Origin: SVEL01 sp017381055
GTDB taxonomy: Bacteria > Bacillota > Clostridia > Lachnospirales > Lachnospiraceae
Reading direction: 5' to 3'
Assembly (NCBI GenBank): GCA_036307185.1
Contig: JAXJYC010000046.1
Location: 42,898 to 106,897 of the forward strand
DNA length: 64,000 bases
Shown: positions 15,619 to 24,368 of the stretch, piece after piece
Layout of the letters: the number at the start of each line of letters is the position of its first letter
Position numbering within the stretch: the first letter of the stretch is position 1
The notes under the pieces: model-generated
What the model was told of the DNA's origin: nothing
The model's database searches: none
The model's input: the letters and a program-made list of their open reading frames with translations, nothing else
Translations under genes and position numbers: made by a program

Positions 15619-17367
15619 CTAGGCTAACAACTCAACCGCCTCGGCAACTGTCATTACTGTCTTGCCTGACTCTGACATAAGATATGTAACCTGAGGTGCC
15701 GCAAGTCCGATTTCCTCTAGCTCCTTATAATGACTAAACACTTCCCTACATGCTCCGTCATAAATCTTCTTACCGCCACTCATTACTACTAATCTCTCTG
15801 CGTACTTAGCCACATCCTCCATACTGTGTGACACAAGCACTATTGCAATATTTCTCTCAGTCTGTAACTTCTTTAACTGATTTAATATCTTATCTCTACC
15901 CTTTGGATCAAGTCCAGCAGTCGGCTCGTCTAATATAAGCACCTCTGGATTCATAGCTAGTACACCTGCGATAGCTACTCTTCTCTTTTCTCCACCAGAC
16001 AATTCAAATGGCGACTTCTCATAATAATCCTCACCTAAGCCAACCTGCTTAAGCGCCTTCTTCGCAGCCTCTAACATATCATCCTTGCTAAGACCAAGAT
16101 TCTTAGGACCAAAACATACATCTTGTAAAACAGTTGTCTCAAATAACTGATGCTCTGGATACTGAAATACAAGTCCCACATGTTTTCTTAAAAATGGCAT
16201 AGAAAATTCCTTAGCATATATATCTTCACCATTAAAATAAATTGCTCCAGAATCTGCCTTCATAAGACCATTAAGATGCTGGATAAGAGTTGATTTTCCT
16301 GAACCTGTGTGGCCTATAATCGCAAGGAATTCTCCTTCATGAATATTGAGGCTTACATCTTCAAGAGCACCCTTTTCATTGGCAGTTCCTTCTTCATAAA
16401 TATATGTAAGATTTTTAGCTTCTAATATAAGCTTCTTTTCCTCTGCATCTGACTGGACATTCACTGATTCGCTTACTTTCGATTTATTAACATCGTCGAT
16501 AGATGCAATATCTTTTCCGGTCACCGACTTATATCTTTCTTTAAACTCTTTAACATTCAATACGCACTGACCCATATCAATGCCTTTATCTTTAAGATTA
16601 TAAGCAATCTCTGTCACCTGTGGAACATCGAGCCCCAACTTCTTAAGCTCTGATACTTTACTAAAAATCTCTCTAGGTGTTCCCTCTAAAACAACCTTTC
16701 CACTATCCATTACAAATACTTTATCAGCATCTATTACTTCATTCATATGATGAGTAATAAGAATAACTGTAACATTTTCCTGCTTATTTAATTCTTTTAC
16801 AGTCTTTAAAACTTCCTTACGGCCATTTGGATCAAGCATAGCTGTAGGTTCATCTAAAACTATACACTTTGGCTTCATAGCTACAACACCTGCTATAGCT
16901 ACACGTTGCTTCTGACCACCAGAAAGTTTTGTAGGAGAACTGTGTCTATACTCAAGCATACCAACTGCTGCGAGAGCCTTCTCCACACGCTCCCATATTT
17001 CTTCTGTAGGCACTCCTAAATTTTCCGGACCAAATCCAACATCCTCCTCCACCACAGTAGCTATAATCTGATTGTCAGGATTTTGGAATACCATACCTGC
17101 ATTCTGTCTAATTTCCCAGAGCTTGCTTTCATCCTTAGTATCCCATCCATTTACATATAAAGTTCCTTCATCTGGTGTAAGAAGTGCATTGATATGTCTT
17201 GCAAATGTTGATTTACCAGAACCATTATGTCCTAAAATCGCTATAAACTGACCTTCCTCGACCTCTATGTTAACTCCGTCGAGAGCACTATTTTCTTCTA
17301 TTACGTTATCATTTTCATCTGTTATAGAAAATCTATGAACTAGATTCTCTGACTTAATTATACTCAT
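15619..17367 (-). CDS. Fused energy-coupling ATPase EcfA1-EcfA2
   Basis: A 582-residue polypeptide with two complete ABC ATPase domains. The first (about 3-245) has Walker A GHNGSGKST at 46-54, the signature LSGGQKQR and Walker B CIVLDEPTA. The second (about 316-570) has GHTGSGKST, LSGGEKRR and VLILDEPTAGLD. Between them is a ~60-residue linker rich in Ser, Val and charged residues (KSKVSESVNVQSDAEEKK). Most Firmicutes encode these as two adjacent genes; here they are one frame, so the heterodimer forms within one chain. It powers uptake of vitamins through group II ECF transporters with ecfT next to it. Confidence 0.95.
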   Translation of the reverse strand: MSIIKSENLVHRFSITDENDNVIEENSALDGVNIEVEEGQFIAILGHNGSGKSTFARHINALLTPDEGTLYVNGWDTKDESKLWEIRQNAGMVFQNPDNQIIATVVEEDVGFGPENLGVPTEEIWERVEKALAAVGMLEYRHSSPTKLSGGQKQRVAIAGVVAMKPKCIVLDEPTAMLDPNGRKEVLKTVKELNKQENVTVILITHHMNEVIDADKVFVMDSGKVVLEGTPREIFSKVSELKKLGLDVPQVTEIAYNLKDKGIDMGQCVLNVKEFKERYKSVTGKDIASIDDVNKSKVSESVNVQSDAEEKKLILEAKNLTYIYEEGTANEKGALEDVSLNIHEGEFLAIIGHTGSGKSTLIQHLNGLMKADSGAIYFNGEDIYAKEFSMPFLRKHVGLVFQYPEHQLFETTVLQDVCFGPKNLGLSKDDMLEAAKKALKQVGLGEDYYEKSPFELSGGEKRRVAIAGVLAMNPEVLILDEPTAGLDPKGRDKILNQLKKLQTERNIAIVLVSHSMEDVAKYAERLVVMSGGKKIYDGACREVFSHYKELEEIGLAAPQVTYLMSESGKTVMTVAEAVELLA

Positions 17368-17413
17368 GTGCTCTCCTTTCTTTCACTAATAACTAGCATT
17401 TCTTATCTAGCTC

Positions 17414-17442
17414 ATTATACTTTATAAGACCTAATGTGTAAA
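17414..17442 (-). promoter_or_regulatory. Promoter of ecfA-ecfT-truA
   Basis: TTTACA (17437-17442), 17-bp spacer, TATAAT (17414-17419) on the minus strand, about 47 bases upstream of the start codon. Confidence 0.7.
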
Positions 17443-17522
17443 GTTTTAGATTTAATACATTAAATTGCTAATGCCCCCACTCATGATGTACTCATAAAAT
17501 ACATAATTAACATTTACAAAAA

Positions 17523-17557
17523 GAGAACAAGCCTCTATCTAGAGCCACTTGTTCCCT
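17523..17557 (-). terminator. Terminator of the surface protein gene
   Basis: Arms with GAACAAG/CTTGTTC and inner GCCTCT/AGAGCC pairing at 17523-17557, followed on the minus strand by five U residues. Confidence 0.8.
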
Positions 17558-17569
17558 TTATACATAAAA

Positions 17570-19708
17570 TTATTCAGCTATTGTTTTTCTTCTTGTTTTA
17601 TAAGCAACCACTGTACCGATGCCTAATAATCCAAACCATAAATAAAGATTTGCATTATCACCTGGCTTCACATTTGTACCACCCTGTGCTACATCTCTAA
17701 CAATTACATATTGTGAAAAATGCTCGAGTTCCATAATAATACAATTATCCTTGAACTGTGTCGGAATCTCTTCTATCTTTCCATCATCCGCTACATATAA
17801 TACCTTATAATCTTTTCCATCTGTTCCCTTTGGTGGTGTAAATGGAACCTTAACCTCTACCTTTCCTCCACCAAATTCTTTGATAAGCTTATCATTGCAA
17901 AGAAGCTCTGCTGAGATTACCATCTCAACTGTTTTATCCTTGATAGATTCCTGCTGCTTTGTATTAAGTTTATCCTTCTTAATATTATCAACATTTAATG
18001 TAATGCTAGCATTTGTTCCTGCATCCTTAACTATCTTCTCTAATGCCTTCACATCAAAAGTAACTACTGCTACAGATGTCTCAATCTGTATCTCCTTCTT
18101 CGCATCTGCGACTTTCTTCATAGACGCAACAGGTAATTCCACACTTGTAACATTCTCAGCCTTATCATCAAGAGGTATAACTACTGTATCTTTATTTCCT
18201 GCATCCTTTATAGCTTCGTTAACAGTTTCTTCTGAAACGATGACCTTGCTTTCATCTGCTTCTGATGATGACTCTCCCATAAGTTCATTTTCAGCTAATG
18301 TATATATACTAAAGTGATCTGTTGTAAATGTTGCCTCGTTTCCTACTACTGTAACTTCAAACTCATGAATTTCTTTATTCTCATCTACATAATATACTAT
18401 TAAGTCCTTATCCTTAAACTCTGTAGTAATCGGAATACTAACCTTAAATTCTCCATTTTCAAGTTTAGTAATATACTTATCTAATGTAGCTGAAAATAAA
18501 TTTATGTCAAAACTCTTACAATTATCTATGTTGAGAACTGTCATAATATCCTCATAAGTTTTTCCACTAGTTAACTCATCAACGCTAATAAGTGTATCAA
18601 GTGGAATAGATGAATCTGTAGAATCAACTGTGATTCCTGTTCTTACATCTGAAGATTTATATTCTGGTGTTATCATGCGTTTTGAATCTTTAATAACAAC
18701 AAATGAATATTCCGCTTCACCTACAGCCATTGTGAAATAGTAATTTCCAGCAGCTTCTTTTAGATAATAGTTTTCTCCGCCAACAGTGTTATATTCATCT
18801 ATATATTTCTGTTTAGCATTTTGAGCATCTTCAAGCCATTCTTGTGCATTCTTCAAACTATCACTATTTGTAGCATTTGCAATGTCTTCTTCAGCACACT
18901 TAATAGCATCATCATACCCTTCCAACATAATATCTAATGGATTAGTGCCATAATCAACTATCTTAACTTTGCCTTTACCAATATATTCCTCAACTCTCTT
19001 TAATACTGCTGCCTGCAATTCTTCAGGTGTATCTCCTGTTTCATCTGGTACAAAAATTGCATGATTTGCCTTCGCACCTATATTAACTACATCATATACA
19101 GTTCCAGCATATGAAAATGGTGCAAATCCCTCTACCATTGTATAAAACGGAGCATCGTCTCCTCTACGACCATCAATTCTAAAATTCTTATATCCAAGTA
19201 ATTCCTTGAATTCTCCTGAATAGCTAATAAGATCACAACTATCTCCATTATTCACCCAGTAATTAACCAATTCCATATCCTTAACTTCAAATAAATATGA
19301 CTCATAGTACTCATATTCTTCGTTATACTCACCCTTTGGAATCTTCTTAACAATTCCATCCACCAAAGCTATAGCACTTTCATCATAAATATATTTAATA
19401 TTTACTCTATGAGATTCTTCTAGTTGATTATTTGTTATAACACAAGACTTATAATCATCACTAAATTCATCAAACGATAAATCCGGATATTCATCCCACA
19501 TTTTTTCACTTTCCCAGAAAAATTCCATCACGTCATCTTCTGACTTAGGCACTACCGAGTACATTTCGAACTCGCCCTTCTCATTTAAAATAGCCTTAAA
19601 TTCATCACTCATTGCTTCCCCGCCAGCAAATGCAGATACTGGAATCAAAGACATAATCATAAGTACAACAAGTACATATGACAACACTTTTGCTCTCATC
19701 TTTCTCAT
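17570..19708 (-). CDS. Large secreted surface protein with C-terminal membrane anchor
   Basis: A 712-residue protein. Residues 1-29 are a signal peptide (VLSYVLVVLMIMSLIPVSAFA). The mature part is acidic and Tyr-rich, with several beta-rich modules; two related segments with SVELPVASMKKVADAK and VEVKVPFTPPKGTDGKDYKVLYV look like the domain that often precedes the anchor in Lachnospiraceae surface proteins. The end has a PGDNANLYLWFGLLGIGTV helix and a basic tail. This resembles a PKTGD-type sortase tail in which Lys-Thr is degenerate, so anchoring may be by the helix alone. The start is the ATG at 19708, eight bases after AGGAGG. Function unknown; adhesion or polymer binding is plausible. Confidence 0.7.
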   Translation of the reverse strand: MRKMRAKVLSYVLVVLMIMSLIPVSAFAGGEAMSDEFKAILNEKGEFEMYSVVPKSEDDVMEFFWESEKMWDEYPDLSFDEFSDDYKSCVITNNQLEESHRVNIKYIYDESAIALVDGIVKKIPKGEYNEEYEYYESYLFEVKDMELVNYWVNNGDSCDLISYSGEFKELLGYKNFRIDGRRGDDAPFYTMVEGFAPFSYAGTVYDVVNIGAKANHAIFVPDETGDTPEELQAAVLKRVEEYIGKGKVKIVDYGTNPLDIMLEGYDDAIKCAEEDIANATNSDSLKNAQEWLEDAQNAKQKYIDEYNTVGGENYYLKEAAGNYYFTMAVGEAEYSFVVIKDSKRMITPEYKSSDVRTGITVDSTDSSIPLDTLISVDELTSGKTYEDIMTVLNIDNCKSFDINLFSATLDKYITKLENGEFKVSIPITTEFKDKDLIVYYVDENKEIHEFEVTVVGNEATFTTDHFSIYTLAENELMGESSSEADESKVIVSEETVNEAIKDAGNKDTVVIPLDDKAENVTSVELPVASMKKVADAKKEIQIETSVAVVTFDVKALEKIVKDAGTNASITLNVDNIKKDKLNTKQQESIKDKTVEMVISAELLCNDKLIKEFGGGKVEVKVPFTPPKGTDGKDYKVLYVADDGKIEEIPTQFKDNCIIMELEHFSQYVIVRDVAQGGTNVKPGDNANLYLWFGLLGIGTVVAYKTRRKTIAE

Positions 19709-19769
19709 AAGCATTCCTCCTATTCAATTTTATGATTCTAAAGATTTTCACGACTGTTTCAATGAAAAT

Positions 19770-19798
19770 ATTATAGCATATTTCAACATAAATTTGAA
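19770..19798 (-). promoter_or_regulatory. Promoter of the surface protein gene
   Basis: TTCAAA (19793-19798), 17-bp spacer, TATAAT (19770-19775) preceded by TGC, an extended -10 element. Confidence 0.65.
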
Positions 19799-19815
19799 GA
19801 GAAAATACTAAATTA

Positions 19816-20427
19816 TTAAATATATTTTTTTAGTACAGAATCCGCCTCCGTAAGCTTTCTTACCACTCTACATGGATTGCCTACCGCCAAACATCCCTCT
19901 GGTATATCTCTCGTAACAACACTTCCTGCACCTATAACAGAATTCTTACCAATAGTAACTCCACCACACACAGTTACATTTGTTGCAAGCCAGCATCCAT
20001 CCTCTATTACAATAGGCTTGGCATATTCATAATCATATGCTGTTCCATCTTCCTTAAATCTCATTTTACGCTCATCATTAAGAAGTGGATGTATTGGTGT
20101 CGCCAATGTACAGTTTGGTCCAAAGAATACATCATTACCTATGTTAACAGGACAACAATCTAATACTGTCAAATTAAAATTAGCAAAACATCTTTCGCCA
20201 AAAGTTGTAAACTCACCATAATCAAACTGAATCGGACCTTGAATGTATGTATTCTCGCCTCTATTAGGTAAAAGTTCATCCAAAATATTTGTTCTCTTTT
20301 CTTCCTCATCTTCAAAAGTATCGTTATATGCCTTTGAAAGCTTATGGGCCTTAAGACGCATAGCTGCCAATTCTTTATCTGATGTGTCGTATATTTTTCC
20401 TTGTAACATTTTTTCTTGTTCTGTCAT
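19816..20427 (-). CDS. maa: Maltose/galactoside O-acetyltransferase family (left-handed beta helix)
   Basis: A 203-residue hexapeptide-repeat acetyltransferase of the maltose acetyltransferase/LacA/NodL group, which moves acetyl from acetyl-CoA to sugars. The N-terminal Mac domain (MTEQEKMLQGKIYDTSDKEL) and the helix coils (GNDVFFGPNCTL, ATNVTVCGGVTIGKNSVIGAG) are clear, with the catalytic His in TPIHPL. It starts 17 bases after mazF with its own AGGAG, so it may be read from the mazEF promoter. The real acceptor sugar is unknown. Confidence 0.88.
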   Translation of the reverse strand: MTEQEKMLQGKIYDTSDKELAAMRLKAHKLSKAYNDTFEDEEEKRTNILDELLPNRGENTYIQGPIQFDYGEFTTFGERCFANFNLTVLDCCPVNIGNDVFFGPNCTLATPIHPLLNDERKMRFKEDGTAYDYEYAKPIVIEDGCWLATNVTVCGGVTIGKNSVIGAGSVVTRDIPEGCLAVGNPCRVVRKLTEADSVLKKYI

Positions 20428-20444
20428 ATATTCAATACTCCTAT

Positions 20445-20753
20445 CTAGATGTATTCAAAAATACCTTGTATTGCATCCACCACATTAACCATTTCGGCTA
20501 TTGGCAAAGTATCTATCTTCTTGTAACCCCTATAGACCAAATCCAATAATGCAAGCTTTTCACATTGTATATATCCTTCATTATCTTCTGTAGACATCCA
20601 AATATGTAGTGGTCCCGGGATAGACTCCTTAATAATAGGGCATCCAATTATTTGCCCACTAGCATTAAAAAAATCTTTGCTTACTACCAATACCGGATGC
20701 TTTATTTTCTCTATTCTCAAAATATCCCCTTGATGAAAATTTGTCATTACCAT
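20445..20753 (-). CDS. MazF/PemK-type mRNA interferase toxin
   Basis: About 102 residues with the PemK/MazF opening FHQGDILRIEKIKHPVLVVSKD and the later CEKLALLDL strand. Members cut mRNA at short sequences and arrest growth. The usual GDI and HP/VLVVS elements are present, but the basic RP(V/A) motif is relaxed. The ATG at 20753 overlaps the antitoxin gene's end, and another ATG at 20747 overlaps its stop as TAATG; either could be used. The overlap implies translational coupling with the antitoxin upstream. Confidence 0.82.
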   Translation of the reverse strand: MVMTNFHQGDILRIEKIKHPVLVVSKDFFNASGQIIGCPIIKESIPGPLHIWMSTEDNEGYIQCEKLALLDLVYRGYKKIDTLPIAEMVNVVDAIQGIFEYI

Positions 20754-20989
20754 ACCTCTCTTCCTACAGGCTCTCCCCAATCATATTCACCATCAAGCAT
20801 TAATTTTCCACCATATTCTTCCGCTCTTTCCTCTAATGTTTTATGGCGAAACTGTTTCGTTAAAGTAATCACTCCATTTGATACAGTAACATCCATAATC
20901 TCATTTATGGCAATCCCTGCACTCTGCAATATTTCTTTTGAAAGTCTAACACCTTGACTATTTCCCCATTCTTTAATTTGCGCTTGCAT
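20747..20989 (-). CDS. MazE-type antitoxin (AbrB/SpoVT fold)
   Basis: An 80-residue protein. Residues 1-48 are a swapped-hairpin AbrB domain (IKEWGNSQGVRLSKEIL) that binds DNA. The acidic tail (KLMLDGEYDWGEPVG) is the kind that wraps the toxin. The ATG at 20989 follows GGAGGTGG. First gene of the toxin-antitoxin pair, with a palindromic operator in its promoter. Confidence 0.88.
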   Translation of the reverse strand: MQAQIKEWGNSQGVRLSKEILQSAGIAINEIMDVTVSNGVITLTKQFRHKTLEERAEEYGGKLMLDGEYDWGEPVGREVW

Positions 20990-21006
20990 AATCCACCTCC
21001 AAAATT

Positions 21007-21045
21007 GTATATACTTAGTATATACCTCTCCTGAAAAATAATCAA
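21007..21045 (-). promoter_or_regulatory. mazEF promoter with GTATATAC twin operator
   Basis: On the minus strand TTGATT (21040-21045), 17-bp spacer, TATACT (21017-21022). Two copies of the self-palindromic octamer GTATATAC (21007-21014 and 21018-21025), three bases apart, cover the -10 box, as expected of a MazE-bound operator that represses its own operon. Confidence 0.7.
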
Positions 21046-21220
21046 TACATCATATTCATATTCTGATCATATAATTATAGAAAAAGGATATTTCCCTGTT
21101 GCCCTCTGGACCGGCGAACATATTCAAATGACTCCACAAAATGAACCTCTGAAATTATCTGTAATATATTCTCCACCAAATCATCCTACAAATATTTTAC
21201 AACCAATTGCTCCTAAATAA
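21035..21220 (+). pseudogene. Unrecognised C-terminal coding remnant
   Basis: From just after a TGA at 21032-21034 an open plus-strand frame of 61 codons ends at TAA 21218-21220. It has protein-like composition (for example GYFPVALWTGEHIQMTP and YSPPNHPTNILQPI) but no start codon or ribosome site at its front; the only Met is internal. It overlaps the mazEF promoter on the other strand. It looks like the tail of a lost gene. I do not recognise the family. Confidence 0.4.
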
Positions 21221-21240
21221 TTATGCTTACTTAAATTCAA

Positions 21241-21269
21241 TTTACATCCCTAAAATTATGTTATATAAT
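21241..21269 (+). promoter_or_regulatory. Promoter of the YeiH-type permease gene
   Basis: TTTACA (21241-21246), 17-bp spacer, TATAAT (21264-21269), 34 bases upstream of the start codon. Confidence 0.7.
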
Positions 21270-21303
21270 ATCCAAAGATAATTAATAAAACACGGAGGAC
21301 ATT

Positions 21304-22350
21304 ATGACTGGAAATATAAAAAACAAATTAAATGGAGTCTTAAACATTATCCCGGGATTCCTTATAGCACTTCTCATTGCCGCCACCGCAAAATGGATAG
21401 AATCACTACTTCCAATCCATTTAATCGGGGCATCGGTAATAGCATTATTTATCGGAATGATAATTAATCAAATAAAAAAGCCTAATAAAATGATATCTTC
21501 AGGACTTAAATTCACTTCAAAAAAAGTTCTTAAATTTGCTATTGTTTTACTAGGTGCTTCTCTAAGCATCAGCACCATCCTTCAAGTAGGAAAAATGTCT
21601 TTAGCTGTTATGGTATTTACATTACTTACTTGTTTCGGAGGCGGATACTTTATTGGCAAGGCTTTGGGGCTTAACTGGAAGCTTTCTAATCTTATCTCTG
21701 CCGGAACTGGCATATGTGGCGGTTCTGCTATCGCTGCCATTGCTCCAGTTATCGATGCGGAAGATTCAGATATTGCCTACGCAATGTCTGCCACATTTTT
21801 ATTTGATATGGCTATGATTATCGCATTTCCATTTATGGGTAATGCTCTAAGACTTAGCGATATGGCATATGGTCTTTGGGCTGGTACTGCTGTAAATGAT
21901 ACCTCAAGCGTAGTTGCTGCTGGATATGCTTTCAGCGAAGCTGCTGGTGACTTCGCCACAATGGTAAAGCTTACTAGAACATTATCCATCATTCCAACTG
22001 TAATAATATTCTCATTAATAAGCGCTCACATCAAAGCAAAAAAACACGCTGCTACTAATGGAGAAGCAAAGACAAAAGTTAATATCTTCGGACTTCTTCC
22101 TTGGTTTATACTTGCTTTCGTAGGTGTTGCAATAATAAATAGCTTCGGCTTAATTCCTTCAGCGGTGTCAAGCACATTAAAAGACATAAGCAAATTCCTT
22201 ATGGTTGCTGCTTTAGCTGCTATCGGAATGAATACTGATTTTAAGGAAATGAAAAAATCCGGCATTAACCCTATGATACACGGCTTCATTATATCAGCAT
22301 TAGTTGTTATTGTTGCTCTAGCTGTGGAATATTTCTTAGGACTTGTATAA
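21304..22350 (+). CDS. YeiH/UPF0324 family membrane protein (putative anion exporter)
   Basis: A 348-residue protein with about ten transmembrane helices. It carries the family's GASVIALFIGMIIN, AGTGICGGSAIAAIAPVI and WAGTAVNDTSSVVAAG blocks, the last two being the conserved half-helix turns. Relatives are annotated as putative sulfate exporters; the real substrate is not established. CGGAGG precedes the ATG. It is monocistronic with its own promoter and terminator and lies alone on the plus strand within a minus-strand block. Confidence 0.9.
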   Translation: MTGNIKNKLNGVLNIIPGFLIALLIAATAKWIESLLPIHLIGASVIALFIGMIINQIKKPNKMISSGLKFTSKKVLKFAIVLLGASLSISTILQVGKMSLAVMVFTLLTCFGGGYFIGKALGLNWKLSNLISAGTGICGGSAIAAIAPVIDAEDSDIAYAMSATFLFDMAMIIAFPFMGNALRLSDMAYGLWAGTAVNDTSSVVAAGYAFSEAAGDFATMVKLTRTLSIIPTVIIFSLISAHIKAKKHAATNGEAKTKVNIFGLLPWFILAFVGVAIINSFGLIPSAVSSTLKDISKFLMVAALAAIGMNTDFKEMKKSGINPMIHGFIISALVVIVALAVEYFLGLV

Positions 22351-22365
22351 ACGAATAAATGATAA

Positions 22366-22406
22366 GAGAGGAAATCCATATAAAAAATGGACTTCCTCTC
22401 CTTTTT
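22366..22406 (+). terminator. Terminator of the YeiH-type gene
   Basis: Arms at 22366-22379 and 22387-22400 pair at 12 of 14 positions and run into CTTTTT. It overlaps the end of the converging Nudix gene by two bases. Confidence 0.85.
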
Positions 22407-22932
22407 ATTTACCTAAAACTTCTTTTGCTACAAACTCAAGCACTCTATTTTCTCGATCAATCATTCCTCTAAAAGTTTGAGCATTTACTTTATCTCCGTG
22501 ATCATGATTATTATTTACATCTATCGCATGCTCCACTGTAACAAACTCTAATGTAAATCTTTCTTCAGCCTCATAATCATCAAGATTCTGCTCCTCTGGT
22601 TCACCCTCTGGCTCACACAAGAAATAATAATTTTCCTGAATAAAAATATCCTCTATCATACCCTTTTCAATTCTACGTACCATTCCAAATTCTTTAATTG
22701 ATGAAGTATTAACTACAAGTCCACTCTCTTCCTTAACTTCACGAATAAGAGTTTCTTCTAAGCTCTCTCCTTCTTCAATGCCACCACCTGGTAACTTATA
22801 GTAATCATATTTAAGACTATGCATCATAGCGATTGTATTGTCCCTTATTATAATTCCTCTAACTGATGGTCGCTTGCCTACTGTACCATTTTCAATATAG
22901 TTCTTCTTATCAATTACAAATAACTCTCTCAT
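22405..22932 (-). CDS. Nudix hydrolase
   Basis: A 175-residue pyrophosphohydrolase. The Nudix box runs from residue 49 to 71 (GGGIEEGESLEETLIREV, then KEESG) with all metal-binding Glu present. Substrate unknown; members clean oxidised nucleotides or sugar-nucleotides. Fourth and last gene of a tight operon DUF5714-arsC-GNAT-Nudix, six bases after the GNAT gene. Confidence 0.88.
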   Translation of the reverse strand: MRELFVIDKKNYIENGTVGKRPSVRGIIIRDNTIAMMHSLKYDYYKLPGGGIEEGESLEETLIREVKEESGLVVNTSSIKEFGMVRRIEKGMIEDIFIQENYYFLCEPEGEPEEQNLDDYEAEERFTLEFVTVEHAIDVNNNHDHGDKVNAQTFRGMIDRENRVLEFVAKEVLGK

Positions 22933-22938
22933 AATAGT

Positions 22939-23376
22939 TTACCTCTTCATTTCCATATATGGTAATTCCTCAAAACCACATTTTTCATATACTGCTAAAG
23001 CCTTTTCGTTTTCTCTCTCAACTTCTAATCGTTGTAAAAAGCCAGCATACTTTTCTTTTATGTAATTAAAGAATAACGTTGCAATTCCCTGTCCTCTAAA
23101 AGCATCCTTAACATATATATCCTCAATCCAGATACATGGCTTACCAAATTCTGTCGAAAAGCTCTTTGCTATCATAGCATAACCCTTTATAATGCCGTCT
23201 TCTTCAAAAATATATCCCTCTAAAAATGGACTATCATTAACACAATTATCTATATCTTTTTCAAATATTTCTGACGAACCATTACTCAGAACCGCAGGAG
23301 AAGCATAAAACACCTCCATCATAGTTCTTACCTCTGGTCGGTCAGACTCTGTCATCATACGAATATTTATAGACAT
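22939..23376 (-). CDS. GNAT-family N-acetyltransferase
   Basis: A 145-residue complete GNAT protein. Motif A is VKDAFRGQGIATLFFNYI (acetyl-CoA pyrophosphate loop) and motif B is YEKCGFEELPYMEM. It is two bases after the arsenate-reductase-like gene, so translation is probably coupled. Acceptor unknown. Confidence 0.87.
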   Translation of the reverse strand: MSINIRMMTESDRPEVRTMMEVFYASPAVLSNGSSEIFEKDIDNCVNDSPFLEGYIFEEDGIIKGYAMIAKSFSTEFGKPCIWIEDIYVKDAFRGQGIATLFFNYIKEKYAGFLQRLEVERENEKALAVYEKCGFEELPYMEMKR

Positions 23377-23378
23377 CG

Positions 23379-23777
23379 TTACTCACCTCTTTTACAAACA
23401 TCTCTCAATGTTAATATTTTATCTTCAATTTCTCTAATTATTATTTTATATTCCTCATCCGATTTCCCTGTAGGATCCTCTAATCCCCAATTATCGTCAA
23501 ACGGTCTCCCAATAAACGGACAACTCACATTACAACCCATAGAGATGGCAATATTTGGTTCAGGTATATCCGATACTAACTTTGAATACTGCTCTTTTTC
23601 CATATCAATTCCATATATTTCTTTCATAATTCGCACTGCATCCTGATTTATCTGTGGCTTTGTTTCTGTTCCTGCAGAATAACTCTCAAACACATCTGAT
23701 GCAAAATGCTTACCTAATGCCTCCGCAATCTGACTTCTACACGAATTATGAACACATATAAACGCAACCTTCTTCAA
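23379..23777 (-). CDS. Thioredoxin-type arsenate reductase / low-molecular-weight phosphatase fold
   Basis: A 132-residue protein with the phosphatase loop Cys8-x5-Arg14 (CVHNSCR), the general acid in EDPTGKSDEEY (Asp101) and two extra cysteines (Cys82, Cys86) placed like the redox relay pair of Gram-positive ArsC. It should reduce arsenate using thioredoxin. The start is TTG at 23777, nine bases after AGGAGG. No arsR, arsB or acr3 is nearby, which is unusual; its partner here is a DUF5714 gene. Confidence 0.85.
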   Translation of the reverse strand: MKKVAFICVHNSCRSQIAEALGKHFASDVFESYSAGTETKPQINQDAVRIMKEIYGIDMEKEQYSKLVSDIPEPNIAISMGCNVSCPFIGRPFDDNWGLEDPTGKSDEEYKIIIREIEDKILTLRDVCKRGE

Positions 23778-23807
23778 TCGTATATTTCCTCCTAGAAATT
23801 ATTAGCC

Positions 23808-24359
23808 TTAATAAAATGGGCATCTTTCCTTTATACACTGCATATTTATCTGGCTATGAATACATTTAATTTCTCCATACTCCAATGTTACATCATAATA
23901 TTTATTTACAAATTTAATTGCTTCTATAAATGACAAATATCCGTTTCGCTTACAGCATCTAGGTCCTCCAACTTCACCTATACTTGCTACCGCTTTAGAT
24001 GTACATTCCATATTAGTGCCCCATGGTTCAGCTATCTTATCAGGATTTGCTTTTGCGATAATAGATAATGCAGCTCCAATTGATGTGACAGCACCACATA
24101 CGCCCCACATACCGCACATTCCTGCTGGCATCTTCATTCCTCTACTCATAAGCTCTTCCAAGCTTTTTTCTAAATCAATATTTCCACCTGCATTATTAAT
24201 TGCTGTAAGTAATGCACCACCATCTAATATATGATGCTCTGGACCATGCATTCTTACAAAGTCCATCTGTGATATTTTTCTAAAAATCTCAATAGGATTT
24301 TTACTCATTTCCTTTAAACATGCTTCTACAATTTTCATTGCTCTTTCTTCCATAATCAT
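23808..24359 (-). CDS. DUF5714-domain protein
   Basis: A 183-residue Cys-rich cytoplasmic protein. Conserved blocks are RMHGPEHHILDGGALL, MPAGMCGMWGVCGAVTSIG and GGPRCCKRNGYLS; about nine cysteines suggest metal or cluster binding. The family often sits beside radical-SAM or redox genes; its role is unknown. First gene of the operon ending in the Nudix gene, 30 bases upstream of the arsenate-reductase-like gene. Start at 24359 or two codons later. Confidence 0.75.
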   Translation of the reverse strand: MIMEERAMKIVEACLKEMSKNPIEIFRKISQMDFVRMHGPEHHILDGGALLTAINNAGGNIDLEKSLEELMSRGMKMPAGMCGMWGVCGAVTSIGAALSIIAKANPDKIAEPWGTNMECTSKAVASIGEVGGPRCCKRNGYLSFIEAIKFVNKYYDVTLEYGEIKCIHSQINMQCIKERCPFY

Positions 24360-24368
24360 CCAGCCTTT

